6,717 nt of DNA from an uncultured beta proteobacterium (GTDB lineage: Bacteria > Pseudomonadota > Gammaproteobacteria > Burkholderiales > Rhodocyclaceae). The stretch covers positions 1 through 6,717 of the forward strand of contig CAIYYE010000460.1 of NCBI GenBank assembly GCA_903930395.1, in the 5' to 3' direction. Below are positions 5,915-6,717 of the stretch, one piece after another. The notes below the pieces were generated by a model. That model did not search any database and had not been told where the DNA came from. It saw only the letters and a list, made by a program, of their open reading frames with translations. Made by a program: the position numbers and the translations under genes. Position 1 is the stretch's first letter, and every line of letters begins with the position of its first letter.

Positions 5915-6717
5915 ATGCAACTTTCCGAACTCAAAACACTACACGTCAGCAAACTGCTCGACATGGCCACCGAACTGGCCATCGAAAACGCCAACCGGAT
6001 GCGCAAGATGGAGTTGATCTACGCCATCCTCAAGGCCAAGGCCAAGAACGGCGACACCATCTACGGCGACGGCACCCTGGAAGTCCTTTCGGACGGCTTC
6101 GGTTTCCTCCGTTCATCCGACACCTCCTACCTGGCCAACCCGGATGACATCTACGTCTCCCCGTCGCAGGTCCGGCGCTTCAACCTGCGCACCGGCGATA
6201 CGGTCGAAGGCGAGATCCGCACGCCGAAGGAAGGCGAACGTTACGTTGCCTTGACCAAGCTCGAGTCGATCAACGGCTTCCCGCCCGAAGCCAACAAGAA
6301 CAAGATCATGTTCGAGAACCTGACGCCGCTGCATCCGACGCGTCACATGAAACTCGAACGCGACATCAAGTCCGAAGAAAACATCACCAGCCGCGTCATC
6401 GACATGATCGCCCCGATCGGCTGCGGCCAGCGCGGCCTGCTCGTCGCCCCGCCGAAGACCGGCAAGACCGTGATGCTGCAGAACATCGCCCACGCCATTA
6501 CAGCCAACCATCCGGATGTCGTGCTCATCGTCCTGCTCATCGACGAGCGCCCGGAAGAAGTGACCGAAATGACCCGCACCGTCAAGGGCGAGGTTGTCGC
6601 CTCGACCTTCGACGAACCGGCCACCCGCCACGTCGCCGTGGCCGAAATGGTCATCGAGAAGGCCAAGCGCCTGGTCGAGCACAAGAAGGATGTCGTCATC
6701 CTGCTCGACTCCATCAC
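5915..6717 (+). CDS. rho: Transcription termination factor Rho (N-terminal part, cut by window end)
   Basis: Rho is a hexameric RNA-dependent ATPase that loads on C-rich RNA and releases transcripts. The window holds the first 267 codons of about 420. The N-terminal helical part (1-47) is followed by the cold-shock-like primary RNA-binding domain with [13 protein letters not shown] (61-73) and [19 protein letters not shown] (77-95). The start of the ATPase domain has Walker A APPKTGKT (178-185, catalytic K184), [13 protein letters not shown] (207-219), and Walker B VVILLDS ending at D265 and S266. The residue numbering matches E. coli Rho, which supports ATG 5915 (MQLSELK). However, no ribosome-binding site precedes it (CACACACTCCCAC), and the frame stays open upstream to another ATG at 5801 that would add 38 proline-rich residues. 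The product identity is certain; the start is less so. Confidence 0.95.
   Translation, partial: MQLSELKTLHVSKLLDMATELAIENANRMRKMELIYAILKAKAKNGDTIYGDGTLEVLSDGFGFLRSSDTSYLANPDDIYVSPSQVRRFNLRTGDTVEGEIRTPKEGERYVALTKLESINGFPPEANKNKIMFENLTPLHPTRHMKLERDIKSEENITSRVIDMIAPIGCGQRGLLVAPPKTGKTVMLQNIAHAITANHPDVVLIVLLIDERPEEVTEMTRTVKGEVVASTFDEPATRHVAVAEMVIEKAKRLVEHKKDVVILLDSI

Noticed and set aside
6113..6682. Open frame of 189 codons on the minus strand inside rho
   Set aside because: It is antisense to highly conserved Rho coding sequence, and its translation is a typical reverse-strand D/G/V/R-rich shadow.
1..6717. Mobile elements, CRISPR arrays, tRNA or rRNA genes
   Set aside because: I saw no transposase or integrase motifs, spaced direct-repeat arrays or stable-RNA signatures. 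The genes are intact and of uniform style, with short gaps.

Overview
The window looks like chromosomal DNA from a betaproteobacterium, most likely of the Rhodocyclales type (Dechloromonas/Azospira/Thauera-like). This is inferred from the G+C-rich coding sequence, the style of the Dct proteins, and a Rho protein close to the proteobacterial form. It is mostly a C4-dicarboxylate uptake locus, followed by two housekeeping genes, trxA and rho. There is no sign of mobile DNA, CRISPR or stable RNA genes.

Layout. On the minus strand, the left edge holds the first five codons of a probable dctQ (1-14), preceded in transcription order by dctP (75-1079). DctP is the periplasmic binding protein of a TRAP transporter. 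A factor-independent terminator (1193-1224) separates dctP from dctA (1241-2590, minus), which encodes a DAACS-family sodium or proton/dicarboxylate symporter. Divergent from dctA lies dctS (2725-4725, plus), a membrane sensor kinase. It overlaps by ATGA with dctR (4722-5318, plus), a FixJ/NarL-type response regulator. Then follow trxA (5427-5753, plus) and the first 267 codons of rho (5915 to the window end, plus).

How it works together. DctS probably senses C4-dicarboxylates such as succinate, fumarate and malate in the periplasm and phosphorylates DctR. DctR would then switch on two unrelated transporters for the same substrates, the TRAP system (dctPQM) and DctA. The sequence supports this. 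A near-identical inverted-repeat core, TGTGGAAA(T/G)CCACAAT with 15 of 16 bases shared, lies upstream of dctP and again in the dctA-dctS intergenic region. In both places it sits in a composite element ending 81-84 nt before the transporter start codon. In both, a plausible -10 hexamer begins exactly 22 bp past the element. This is the most informative non-coding signal in the window and is a good candidate for the DctR operator.

Other non-coding signals are a hairpin between dctP and dctQ that could alternatively sequester the dctQ ribosome-binding site, a nested inverted repeat before trxA, and a strong 11-bp stem without a U-tract followed by a C-rich, G-poor leader before rho. That last arrangement fits Rho-dependent autoregulation. 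I see no clearly new protein system; the genes are well-known families and the interest is in the regulatory DNA.
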